From Candidatus Alloscybalousia intestinigallinarum (GTDB taxonomy: Bacteria > Bacillota_I > Bacilli_A > RF39 > UBA660), in the NCBI GenBank assembly GCA_018716115.1, contig DVKF01000038.1:1-50835 (forward strand): 50,835 nucleotides of DNA, given 5' to 3'. This document shows, one piece after another, positions 9,110 through 16,239 of this stretch. Both the position numbers and the translations under genes were made by a program. Positions within the stretch are counted from its first letter, which is position 1. The number at the start of each line of letters is the position of its first letter. The notes under the pieces were generated by a model that did no database searches, was not told where the DNA came from, and worked only from the letters and a program-made list of their open reading frames with translations.

Positions 9110-9595
9110 TTAAGCATTATTCTCAATATGAGAACCAAGACGTTGTCGTAACCTTTTTAAAAAATATGCTTGCCCTTTTATGATTTTTTCTTGTGCTTCA
9201 TCGAGAGTAAACCACGAGGCCTGGTCCATCTCTGGAAATTGACAAAAACAACCACTGTTTTTTGGCCATTCTTTAACAAAAGTATTACTCTTAGCTAAAG
9301 TAACATCATAATCATGACAAGCAGTAAATACAATCACCAATTTATAGCTAGCCTGTTTTTTACTTCCTAGATAAGAGAGCTCTCCTCGAGAAATAGAAAA
9401 TCCAGTCTCCTCATTAAACTCACGAAGAGCAGTATCAATCACCCTTTCCTTAGAGCTATCAACCATTCCTTTAGGTAACGACCAGGCCCCAGAATCTACA
9501 TGTCGCCAATATGGACCACCCATATGACATAACAAAACCTTATAGTCTTCACCGTCTTTTTTATAAATTAATATCCCTGCACTACGCTTTAACAT
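9110..9595 (-). CDS. NUDIX hydrolase
   Basis: A 161-residue NUDIX family pyrophosphohydrolase, which splits nucleoside diphosphates linked to another group. The NUDIX box runs from KGMVDSS to REFNEETGF, with the REFNEE metal-binding core intact. There is one extra residue between the first Gly and the first Glu compared with the canonical box. The LPKG before the box is like the MutT/Ap4A hydrolase group. The start is taken as the ATG at 9595, just after a TTG, with a GTGGGG site. It lies 51 bp after mutY on the same strand, so a role in nucleotide-pool cleaning alongside mutY is a reasonable inference, not proven by sequence. Confidence 0.85.
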   Translation of the reverse strand: MLKRSAGILIYKKDGEDYKVLLCHMGGPYWRHVDSGAWSLPKGMVDSSKERVIDTALREFNEETGFSISRGELSYLGSKKQASYKLVIVFTACHDYDVTLAKSNTFVKEWPKNSGCFCQFPEMDQASWFTLDEAQEKIIKGQAYFLKRLRQRLGSHIENNA

Positions 9596-9646
9596 CAAAT
9601 CCCCACTTTCATAAAATAATTTACGATACTCTTCATCTCATTTAAC

Positions 9647-10717
9647 CTAATTAATCCTACCATTACTACTATCTATTAAAAAATTTAAAAAGGGTAAAAA
9701 AGCAGATGGCATTGCATATTTAGATATCAATTCCTCTAAAGAAACCCAGTTATATTTTCCAACATCTTGTATTAAATCAGTTGGGCAAAAATTAACCCCT
9801 ATACTATAGCTAGACATCTTCCATTTCTTATGGGTAAAAACATGAATATAAGAAATGGCCGAATGTAAAGTAGATAGCTCACAACCACAATCATTTAAAT
9901 ATTGTTCAACTTCATCTAAAGAATAATCACCAGGTAACATCGGAAATTGCCACATATTTGCTAAAAGGCCAGTCTCCCCTCGCTGACAAATCGCATACTT
10001 ATCATGATATTTTAACAACAAAACAGTATAATTTTCCACTTGCTTTTCCTTTTTAGGATTTCGGATAGGCAAAGATAGAAAAGTTCGGTTTTTCCGACTC
10101 AAACAAACATCATGTAACGGACAAAGATGACATCTAGGAACATCATGTGGGATGCAAACCACTTCGCCTAATTCCATAAGTGCTTGATTAAACTCACCTG
10201 CTTGTGCAGGAATTACTGTCATCAAATGCTCTCTTATTTGTCTTCTAGTAGTTAGCCGATCGATATTTTCGTAGCAATTATAAACTCGTGTATATACCCG
10301 CAAAACATTTCCATCTATCGTAACTTGAGGCTCAGAAAAACAAATAGATGCTATCGCACTAGCAGTATATTCTCCTATTCCTGGTAATTGCAAAATATCA
10401 GAGTAAGTGCTGGGAAATTCTCCATGATACCGTTCTACAATGATCTGGGCTGCTTTTTTTAAATTTCTAGCCCGATTATAGTAGCCTAAGCCTTCCCATA
10501 GTTTTAGTAACTTATCTTCATCTACATGAGCCAATTCGAAAACTGTCGGCAGTTCTTCGAGAAAACGATGATAATAGGAAATAACCGCTTCTATTCTCGT
10601 CTGTTGCAACATAATTTCTGAAATCCAAACATGGTAAGGACTTGGTTCCATACGCCATGGCAAAGCCCTTTTATTTTCTTTATACCAAGAAATCAATATT
10701 GAAATTGCCTGCTCCAT
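9647..10717 (-). CDS. mutY: A/G-specific adenine DNA glycosylase
   Basis: Removes adenine mispaired with 8-oxoguanine. The 356 residues hold the HhH-GPD glycosylase core: catalytic Glu in ISEIMLQQT (E38 when counted from the upstream TTG codon), hairpin LPGIGEYTA and catalytic Asp in TIDGNV (D139, same counting). An iron-sulfur loop of four Cys follows, then a C-terminal NUDIX-like domain that reads 8-oxoguanine (WQFPMLPG). The first Cys-Cys interval is 7 residues instead of the usual 6. The ATG at 10717 is chosen over a TTG 4 codons upstream, because the TTG falls inside the GAGGTGG ribosome binding site. It leads a likely repair operon with the NUDIX hydrolase and the ExoIII fusion. Confidence 0.95.
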   Translation of the reverse strand: MEQAISILISWYKENKRALPWRMEPSPYHVWISEIMLQQTRIEAVISYYHRFLEELPTVFELAHVDEDKLLKLWEGLGYYNRARNLKKAAQIIVERYHGEFPSTYSDILQLPGIGEYTASAIASICFSEPQVTIDGNVLRVYTRVYNCYENIDRLTTRRQIREHLMTVIPAQAGEFNQALMELGEVVCIPHDVPRCHLCPLHDVCLSRKNRTFLSLPIRNPKKEKQVENYTVLLLKYHDKYAICQRGETGLLANMWQFPMLPGDYSLDEVEQYLNDCGCELSTLHSAISYIHVFTHKKWKMSSYSIGVNFCPTDLIQDVGKYNWVSLEELISKYAMPSAFLPFLNFLIDSSNGRIN

Positions 10718-10831
10718 ATCCCACCTCAACTACATAATAATACAACTATTATATAATAAATTTCAAATTTTTAAAAATAAAACAAGTCATATGGTAATAA
10801 ATGGAAAATAATACATATAGGAGGATGTGAA

Positions 10832-11590
10832 ATGAATAATATTAAAAATTTATACTCAAGATTTGAAGATATTAAAAAAATGGGTTGGGTAAAAAGTTTG
10901 CGAAAGGGCGATACCGGGATAGGAAAAACTTTTGAAGAACTGTTAGGTAAAACCGAAGAAAACTTTGAATTTCCAGATTTTGAAGGAATTGAAATCAAAA
11001 CCAAACGATATTATAGTCAAACGTATACTTGCTTATTTAGTGCGATACCTGACGGAACATACTTGTTTGAAACAAAACGCTTAGTAGAAAACTATGGCTA
11101 TCCCGATAAGATCCTGACCGACAAAAAAAGATTAAATGACGCAATCTTTGCGACACAAAAAACAAAGGTTGGTTATGATTACTTATTTCAATTAAAAGTA
11201 AACAGAAGGGATAGACGACTATACTTATACGTCTATGATGTTTTTGGACGATTACTCGATACTAAAACTTATTGGGATTTTTCTACATTACAAGAAAAAC
11301 TCTATCGAAAATTACAATTGCTCGCTATAGTTACGGCAAAAAGGAAAATACAAAATAATTGGGAATATTTTAAATATGAAAAAATAGAATTCTATCGATT
11401 AATGAATTTCAATCGTTTTATATTTCTAATTGAAAATGGATTTATTCGAGTAAATTTTAAAATTGGAGTGTATAGAAGTGGACCACGTAAAGGAGAAATT
11501 CATGATCACGGAACTGGTTTCGAAATTAGAAAGCAAGATCTCGAAAAATTATATTCCAAAATACCAGAAAATGAATACACGGATAATTAA
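10832..11590 (+). CDS. MvaI/BcnI family restriction endonuclease-like protein (orphan)
   Basis: A 252-residue protein of the MvaI/BcnI family, monomeric PD-(D/E)xK nucleases structurally related to MutH. The active site is visible: FEELLG with an early Glu (about E35/E36), then PDFEGIEIKTKR with D49, E54 and K56. The ATG follows an AGGAGG site. It is divergent from mutY (114-bp gap). No DNA methyltransferase is present within the window, so it is not a standard restriction-modification pair here. It may be a solitary endonuclease, a repair nuclease, or a remnant of a lost system. The family also contains many uncharacterised solitary members. The next segment to the right is an IS remnant, consistent with a mobile island. 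Confidence 0.8.
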   Translation: MNNIKNLYSRFEDIKKMGWVKSLRKGDTGIGKTFEELLGKTEENFEFPDFEGIEIKTKRYYSQTYTCLFSAIPDGTYLFETKRLVENYGYPDKILTDKKRLNDAIFATQKTKVGYDYLFQLKVNRRDRRLYLYVYDVFGRLLDTKTYWDFSTLQEKLYRKLQLLAIVTAKRKIQNNWEYFKYEKIEFYRLMNFNRFIFLIENGFIRVNFKIGVYRSGPRKGEIHDHGTGFEIRKQDLEKLYSKIPENEYTDN

Positions 11591-11719
11591 AGTGAAATAA
11601 AATAATAGCAAGATTTATAGATGATTAAAAAATCAGTTTACAGTTTTTCCAGTTTCGAAAATTTTGAAAAATTACAAATAATTATAGATAAATTGAAATG
11701 AAAAGTGTCTCAAATGAAC
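11591..11719. other. Intergenic, between endonuclease gene and IS remnant
   Basis: AT-rich spacer with no ORF and no clear hairpin with a T-run. Confidence 0.5.
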
Positions 11720-11754
11720 TGAACCCCAAAAGTTGGACAGTTTATAAATAGTTT

Positions 11755-12817
11755 CTAATTAGAGGATTGTAACCTGTAATTTACGGGTGACAGTCCTTTT
11801 AATTTTGCTTTAATTCTATCATAGTTATAATAATAAATATAGTTATCAATTGCTTTTATCCAATCATCCAATGTTTTATAATTATCTTCTGGATTATAAA
11901 ACATTTCTATTTTAAATATCCAAAGAAATTTTCCATCATACCATGATCCATACTATTTCCTTTTCTAACCATACCTCGCTTTATTCCTTTATTCTTTAAT
12001 CTTTGTTAATAAGACTCAGGTTAATATTACCATCCTTGATCTGAATGAAATATCAATCCATCAAGGTTGTTGTTTCTATTGAATGCTTTATTTAACATAT
12101 CATTTATTTGTTCTAGATTAGGAGATTTAGAAGTATTGTAAGATATTATTTCACCATTATATCCATCTAGTATTGGTAACAAACAACATTTTTCACCACG
12201 AAGATTAAATTCTGTTACATCTGTATACCATTTTTTGTTAGTTTTATTTAGCTAACTAGATACTTGTAGAAGAATCGATAATGAATATTTTAGCCGAAGT
12301 TTACTTACGACATTTACTTTTTCTTCTGTTGTTGATTCTTACTTGCGTGATCAATAGCTCTCAATTTTTTGGAGTATTCTAGTTCTGCCTTCAAATATAA
12401 ATTTTCTTTTTATAAATGTTTTATTATTTCATCCTTTGTTTCATTATCTTTTTTCTTTGTTACTTTTGCATAGTTGGGCGACCTTGCTTTTGTTCAACTA
12501 TATTATAACAATTTTCTTTATATTCTTTAATCCAATTAAATAACATGTCATTACTTATTAATCCTTCTTCGATAGCTAGAGAACATACTGATTTATTATC
12601 CAATATTACACGATTTATAATTCTTTCTTTTTCAATAACAGAAAATGTTCTGTTTTTATTTGTTTTTAAAACATCATAACCACGTTTGTCTATCGATCTT
12701 ACTAGATATTTTAGATTACTTGTCTAATATTATATTTAGCAGAAAAATAACTGAATGTTTTTCTATTTTTTTTCATTATAAATTTCTAGTTTACCTTCAT
12801 AACTTAATTTTAACATA
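11755..12817 (-). pseudogene. Broken IS3-family transposase (orfA + orfB remnants)
   Basis: Translating the minus strand by eye gives the OrfA helix-turn-helix region (ERIINRVILDNKSVCSLA, then EYKENCYNIVEQKQGRP) and the OrfB DDE catalytic region. OrfB fragments are WYTDVTEFNLRG, LDGYNGEIISYNTS, LIFHSDQGW, KRGMVRKGNSMDHG and, at the C terminus, YYNYDRIKAKLKGLSPVNYR. These lie in different frames and are interrupted by stops (for example soon after the OrfA start near 12817), so no functional transposase can be made. Position order and motifs fit the IS150 group. No intact copy is in the window to act in trans. Confidence 0.85.
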
Positions 12818-12824
12818 TAAAAAC

Positions 12825-12853
12825 CCCGTTTCTATTTTGTCCAAGAAACGGGA
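12825..12853. other. Stem-loop at the right end of the IS remnant
   Basis: CCCGTTTCT and AGAAACGGG form a perfect 9-bp inverted repeat around about 11 bases, overlapping the right terminal repeat of the IS3-like element. It may be a transcription barrier or part of the transposon end. Confidence 0.5.
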
Positions 12854-13001
12854 TTCATATCAAAAAAAAGAAAGCACTTTTTAAAAAGATCCAAACTAAA
12901 CAAATATAATGGTTCTCATACTTATCCAAAAGGTCAGGTAAACATTGCTATAAAAAAATCTGCAGCACTGGGCTTGGGAATATCCATGTGTTTGCAGGGA
13001 A

Positions 13002-13030
13002 CAAAAAAAGGTTACCAAATGGTAATCTTT
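13002..13030 (-). terminator. Terminator of the tRNA operon
   Basis: Minus-strand stem AGATTACC/GGTAACCT with one mismatch and a 4-nt loop, followed by seven T. It lies just past tRNA-Pro. Confidence 0.8.
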
Positions 13031-13043
13031 TAATGAACAAAAA

Positions 13044-13120
13044 TGGTCGAGATGACAGGATTTGAACCTGCAACCCCATGGTCCCAAACCACGTGCTCTA
13101 CCAAGTTGAGCCACATCTCG
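13044..13120 (-). tRNA. tRNA-Pro (TGG)
   Basis: Acceptor stem CGAGATG/CATCTCG with encoded CCA, T-arm GCAGG-TTCAAAT-CCTGT, anticodon loop TTTGGGA. Last gene of the twelve-gene tRNA operon. Confidence 0.95.
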
Positions 13121-13121
13121 G

Positions 13122-13198
13122 TGGTGCGCTCGAAGGGATTCGAACCCCTGACCTTTTGGTTCGTAGCCAAACACTCTATCCAACTGAGCTACGAGCGC
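13122..13198 (-). tRNA. tRNA-Arg (ACG)
   Basis: Acceptor GCGCTCG paired with CGAGCGC, encoded CCA, anticodon loop CTACGAA. The A34 is presumably converted to inosine. One base separates it from tRNA-Pro. Confidence 0.95.
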
Positions 13199-13234
13199 AG
13201 CATAACAAACCAGGCATAAGATTTATTATTAATA

Positions 13235-13310
13235 TGGTGGCTCCGACAGGAATCGAACCTGTGACACAAGGATTTTCAGTCCTTTGCTCTACCGACTGAG
13301 CTACGAAGCC
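13235..13310 (-). tRNA. tRNA-Phe (GAA)
   Basis: Acceptor GGCTTCG with CGGAGCC (one G-T pair), encoded CCA, anticodon loop CTGAAAA. Confidence 0.95.
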
Positions 13311-13313
13311 AAA

Positions 13314-13389
13314 TGGCGGTCTCGACGGGAATTGAACCCGCGATCTTCTGCGTGACAGGCAGACGTGTTAACCCCTGCACTACGAGACC
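13314..13389 (-). tRNA. tRNA-Asp (GTC)
   Basis: Acceptor GGTCTCG/CGAGACC, discriminator G, encoded CCA, anticodon loop CTGTCAC. Confidence 0.95.
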
Positions 13390-13392
13390 AAT

Positions 13393-13469
<77 letters not shown>

Positions 13470-13477
13470 ATATAAGA

Positions 13478-13570
13478 TGGCGGAGGAAAAGGGATTCGAA
13501 CCCCTGCGCCGCTTGCACGACCTCCCGGTTTTCAAGACCGGTCCCTTCAACCAGACTTGGGTATTCCTCC
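13478..13570 (-). tRNA. tRNA-Ser (TGA)
   Basis: A 93-nt class II tRNA with a long variable arm, acceptor GGAGGAA/TTTCCTCC region, encoded CCA, anticodon loop CTTGAAA. Confidence 0.95.
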
Positions 13571-13576
13571 ATAAGA

Positions 13577-13665
13577 TGGTGCCTAAGGCCGGACTTGAAC
13601 CGGCACGGGTGTTGAAGCCCGCAGGATTTTAAGTCCTGTGCGTCTACCTATTCCGCCACTCAGGC
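13577..13665 (-). tRNA. tRNA-Leu (TAA)
   Basis: An 89-nt class II tRNA, acceptor GCCTGAG with CTTAGGC, encoded CCA, anticodon loop CTTAAAA. Confidence 0.95.
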
Positions 13666-13674
13666 ACATATAAA

Positions 13675-13750
13675 TGGTGCCTCGTTGGAGATTCGAACTC
13701 CAGACCCTTTGATTAAAAGTCAAATGCTCTACCGACTGAGCTAACGAAGC
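13675..13750 (-). tRNA. tRNA-Lys (TTT)
   Basis: Acceptor GCTTCGT with ACGAGGC, encoded CCA, anticodon loop CTTTTAA. Confidence 0.95.
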
Positions 13751-13764
13751 AAATAAATTTAAAA

Positions 13765-13839
13765 TGGCTGCCTCGGCTAGATTCGAACTAGCGCATGTCA
13801 GAGTCAAAGTCTGATGCCTTACCACTTGGCTACGAGGCA
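13765..13839 (-). tRNA. tRNA-Gln (TTG)
   Basis: Acceptor TGCCTCG/CGAGGCA starting with T1 as usual for Gln, discriminator G, encoded CCA, anticodon loop CTTTGAC. Confidence 0.95.
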
Positions 13840-13846
13840 ATTACGA

Positions 13847-13930
13847 TGGTGGAGAGAAATGGATTCGAACCATTGAACCCGAAGGAGCAGATTTACAGTC
13901 TGCCGCGTTTAGCCACTTCGCTATCTCTCC
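13847..13930 (-). tRNA. tRNA-Tyr (GTA)
   Basis: An 84-nt class II tRNA, acceptor GGAGAGA, encoded CCA, anticodon loop CTGTAAA, long variable arm. Confidence 0.95.
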
Positions 13931-13937
13931 AAATAAA

Positions 13938-14013
13938 TGGTGCCGAAAACAGGAATCGAACCCGTAACCTATTGATTACAAATCAATTGCTCTACCAATT
14001 GAGCTATTTCGGC
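13938..14013 (-). tRNA. tRNA-Thr (TGT)
   Basis: Acceptor GCCGAAA/TTTCGGC, encoded CCA, anticodon loop TTTGTAA. Confidence 0.95.
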
Positions 14014-14020
14014 ACATAAA

Positions 14021-14097
14021 TGGTGGGCGATGCAGGACTCGAACCTGCGACCCCCTGCTTGTAAGGCAGGTGCTCTAACCAACTGAGCTAATCGCCC
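14021..14097 (-). tRNA. tRNA-Val (TAC)
   Basis: Acceptor GGGCGAT/ATCGCCC, encoded CCA, anticodon loop CTTACAA. First gene of the tRNA operon. Confidence 0.95.
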
Positions 14098-14130
14098 AAA
14101 TAAACTCAAACTAATGACTTGACGTTATCA

Positions 14131-14159
14131 AATATAACATTTTGTAAGATGTTTGTCAA
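14131..14159 (-). promoter_or_regulatory. Strong promoter of the tRNA operon
   Basis: Minus-strand -35 TTGACA (14154-14159), exact 17-bp spacer, -10 TATATT (14131-14136). It lies about 34 bases upstream of tRNA-Val. This is a near-consensus housekeeping promoter. Confidence 0.85.
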
Positions 14160-14178
14160 TATAAATAATTTATTTTTT

Positions 14179-14535
14179 TTATTTTTTGTTAAATTCTTTC
14201 TTTTTTTTCGAAATCCACCCCTCTAAATTAGCTCGTAAAGGGGCAAAACCCTCACCGACTTCACAAACATTATTTTTCGTTTTCTGATTCACCCGATAAT
14301 CCAAATCCTTAATACTTAGCTTTACATGATAATTTTCTTCATCCGTTTCTACTACTCTCACACGAATAGTCTCACCGATGGATACATAGTCATTAACATC
14401 TTTTACAAAATTCCTAGATATCTCAGAAATATGAATCAAGCCACTATAAAATTCATCCAGTCCGACAAAAACACCATATTTCTCTATTCCTGTGACGCAA
14501 CCAGTGACAATTTTTCCTTTTTCATATTTATACAT
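14179..14535 (-). CDS. S1 domain RNA-binding protein (YugI / general stress protein 13 type)
   Basis: A 118-residue protein with one S1 RNA-binding domain at residues about 5-76 (KGKIVTGCVTGIEKYGVFVGL, then GLIHISEIS, IGETIRVRVVETD, KLSIKD), followed by a basic, Lys-rich tail. Single-S1 proteins of this type in Firmicutes (YugI/CvfD) bind RNA or ribosomes and influence translation or stress. The stop lies only about 20 bases before the tRNA promoter and I see no clear terminator between, so read-through into the tRNA operon is possible. Ribosome binding site GAGGG. Confidence 0.85.
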   Translation of the reverse strand: MYKYEKGKIVTGCVTGIEKYGVFVGLDEFYSGLIHISEISRNFVKDVNDYVSIGETIRVRVVETDEENYHVKLSIKDLDYRVNQKTKNNVCEVGEGFAPLRANLEGWISKKKKEFNKK

Positions 14536-14556
14536 TTAATACACCCTCTAAAACCC

Positions 14557-14585
14557 ATTTTAACAAATTCTAACGCAACAAACAA
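14557..14585 (-). promoter_or_regulatory. Candidate promoter of the S1-domain gene
   Basis: Minus-strand TTGTTT (14580-14585), 17-bp spacer, TAAAAT (14557-14562) preceded by TGT. Confidence 0.5.
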
Positions 14586-14759
14586 TGAATTTAATAAAAT
14601 TATAATAAAAAAAGGAAAAATTCATTTCTTATGATTTTCAACAATAATCAAAATACTATATATTAAATACCATATATTAAAATATTAAAAAGAAGACTAA
14701 GAAAATAAAAATTAAAATTAACCCTTTAAACTTTTCTAAAAAATGTCGAATTCAAAATA

Positions 14760-14788
14760 TTGTCAAAGTACAAAAAAACAATTATAAT
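14760..14788 (+). promoter_or_regulatory. Promoter of the NifU-like gene
   Basis: TTGTCA (14760-14765), 17-bp spacer, TATAAT (14783-14788). A TTG-initiated reading frame would begin inside this -35 box, so the true start is the downstream ATG. Confidence 0.8.
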
Positions 14789-14804
14789 GAAAACGGTGAT
14801 CAAT

Positions 14805-15050
14805 ATGAAAGAAGAAAACAAAATCGAAAAAAAAGTAATTGAAATGTTAGATAAAATTCGTCCCTTTTTAAATAGTGAAGGCGGCGATATAGAATTTGTT
14901 AAAATGGAAAATGGCATTGTTTATGTAAAAATGACTGGACATTGCGCAAGTTGTCCAATGATCGATATTACATTAAAAGACAATATCGAAATGGCAATCA
15001 CCGCGGAAATTCCAGAAGTAATTGAAGTGCGAAATATCAATAACGAATAA
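14805..15050 (+). CDS. NifU-like iron-sulfur scaffold protein (YutI-like)
   Basis: An 81-residue protein consisting of the NifU C-terminal domain: IRPFLNSEGGDIEFV (18-32) and the cluster-binding CASC motif (C47, C50). Such proteins carry and hand over Fe-S clusters to apoproteins in the cytosol. Several predicted Fe-S proteins are encoded nearby (MutY, ferredoxin, DinG-like helicase). The ATG at 14805 follows a GGTGAT site and a clear promoter. In B. subtilis the homologue yutI lies in the same yut/yun region as yutH, yutD and yunB, matching its position here next to the YutH-like gene. Confidence 0.88.
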   Translation: MKEENKIEKKVIEMLDKIRPFLNSEGGDIEFVKMENGIVYVKMTGHCASCPMIDITLKDNIEMAITAEIPEVIEVRNINNE

Positions 15051-15086
15051 AATTAAAATAGCAATCGATATTTCTCTTTTGAAAAA

Positions 15087-16016
15087 TTAATTTGTCTTTA
15101 ACAACCATAATACTTCTGGAATAGGAAAACGTTGTGTAATAACATAAAAAACATCTGCCAAAAATAATTGATACTCCTCAACTCGGTCACATAACCGTTT
15201 CAAAGCTTCATAATCTCCATGTACCATACATATCTCCAATTGATCAAAATAAAAACTAGGAAACATCAAACGACCGAACAACAAACACGCACCTCTCAAA
15301 GAAAAATCAACGCGTCCCAAATAACTACTAATAACATCCATGTCATAATCGCCACTAACAAACAAAAACTTAATATATTCTGCAACATCACGCGCTTTAT
15401 GATCAATAATTAACTCGGTTGGATCATAATAATCAATTAAAGTAGTTTGCTTATAAAATCGGCGATGGGAAACGACCAACTGATCAGAGAATTCTGCTTC
15501 ATAATTTATTAAAGCTTCTCTTACATATAAAATAGCATTCTCACCTAACCCTATAAAATAATGAAAAGTAGGTAAAATAGAATAATATTCTGATACCTTG
15601 CTAAATATTTGTTCTTCGAAGTAATCGATTTTAGACTCCCATAAATTAGTCCAATGAAACATATTTAAAACTTCAAGCTTTTTATCTACCTGTACATAAT
15701 CCAATCCTTTAATGTCAAAAATAGAAATAGGCTCACTGGCTAAATGATTAACCTTCATTAAAACATAAGCCTTACCATCTATAACTGTCACTAATGAACG
15801 ATCCTTATTACGCACAATTCTATGATAGAAAGGATTAGAATAAACAATTTGCTGATTAAGATCATATATAGCTTCTAGATAAGAGAAATCTCCATAAAAT
15901 GGTTTAAATAGATAAGATTGATTTTGATAACGAAAGAAATATTTTCCATTTGATAGATGAATATCATTAATTTGTAACTGATAATAATAATTAATAAAGT
16001 TTTTCACGATAATCAC
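15087..16016 (-). CDS. YutH/CotS-like protein kinase-fold protein (probable spore coat protein)
   Basis: A 309-residue soluble protein without a clear standard kinase motif. The segment VVSHRRFYKQTTLIDYYDPTELIIDHKARDVAEYI (about 182-216) and the later LFGRLMFPSFYFD resemble, from memory, the spore coat YutH/CotS group of phosphotransferase-like proteins. Context supports this: the NifU-like gene beside it and yutD and yunB a few genes away recreate the yutI-yutH-yutD-yunB neighbourhood of Bacillus. Product and role remain tentative. A profile search for the CotS/YutH family would settle it. Confidence 0.5.
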   Translation of the reverse strand: MIIVKNFINYYYQLQINDIHLSNGKYFFRYQNQSYLFKPFYGDFSYLEAIYDLNQQIVYSNPFYHRIVRNKDRSLVTVIDGKAYVLMKVNHLASEPISIFDIKGLDYVQVDKKLEVLNMFHWTNLWESKIDYFEEQIFSKVSEYYSILPTFHYFIGLGENAILYVREALINYEAEFSDQLVVSHRRFYKQTTLIDYYDPTELIIDHKARDVAEYIKFLFVSGDYDMDVISSYLGRVDFSLRGACLLFGRLMFPSFYFDQLEICMVHGDYEALKRLCDRVEEYQLFLADVFYVITQRFPIPEVLWLLKTN

Positions 16017-16056
16017 CCATTTAAATATATGAAATAAATAAAGTACTTAGTAGTCT

Positions 16057-16103
16057 TTGTGATAGACTGTTAACAAAGAAATTTTGTAAACAGTCTTTTT
16101 TAA
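16057..16103 (+). terminator. Terminator-like hairpin on the plus strand without an upstream gene
   Basis: GACTGTT and AACAGTC flank an inner pairing (ACAAAG/TTTTGT) and are followed by six T on the plus strand. No plus-strand gene ends nearby. Confidence 0.45.
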
Positions 16104-16176
16104 TGAATCACGAAAAAATTAATCAAAAATCAAGCTTCCGTAACAATAAAAATTCACTTTAGGAAAAAAATAAGCA

Positions 16177-16205
16177 TAAAAAAGCTAAGCACTTTCTGCC
16201 TAGCT
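16177..16205 (-). terminator. Intrinsic terminator of the coiled-coil gene operon
   Basis: Minus-strand 8-bp stem AGCTAGGC/GCTTAGCT (one G-T pair), 7-nt loop, then a T-run. It lies 35 bases past the gene at 16240. Confidence 0.85.
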
Positions 16206-16239
16206 AAATGAACTTTAAACCTTAAATATTCAAATAATA

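Larger units (their letters stand above)
11720..12857 (-). mobile_element. Degraded IS3-family (IS150-like) insertion sequence
   Basis: Imperfect terminal inverted repeats bound the element. The left end (11720-11739) reads TGAACCCC...TTGGACA and the right end (about 12838-12857) reads TGTCCAA...GGGATTCA. Between them is a broken two-part transposase. At about 1.14 kb it is a little shorter than typical for the family. I could not identify a certain target-site duplication. Confidence 0.8.

Noticed and set aside
10771-11004. Minus-strand frame opposite the MvaI/BcnI-like gene
   Set aside because: It is a shadow of the plus-strand gene, which has a recognised family and ribosome binding site.
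12645-12884. Plus-strand reading frame over the right end of the IS element
   Set aside because: It lies antisense to the transposase remnant and shows no ribosome binding site or recognisable domain.
14760-14804. TTG-initiated N-terminal extension of the NifU-like protein
   Set aside because: It overlaps the -35 and -10 boxes (TTGTCA/TATAAT) of the gene's own promoter. Likewise for the TTG extensions at 27895 and 44414.
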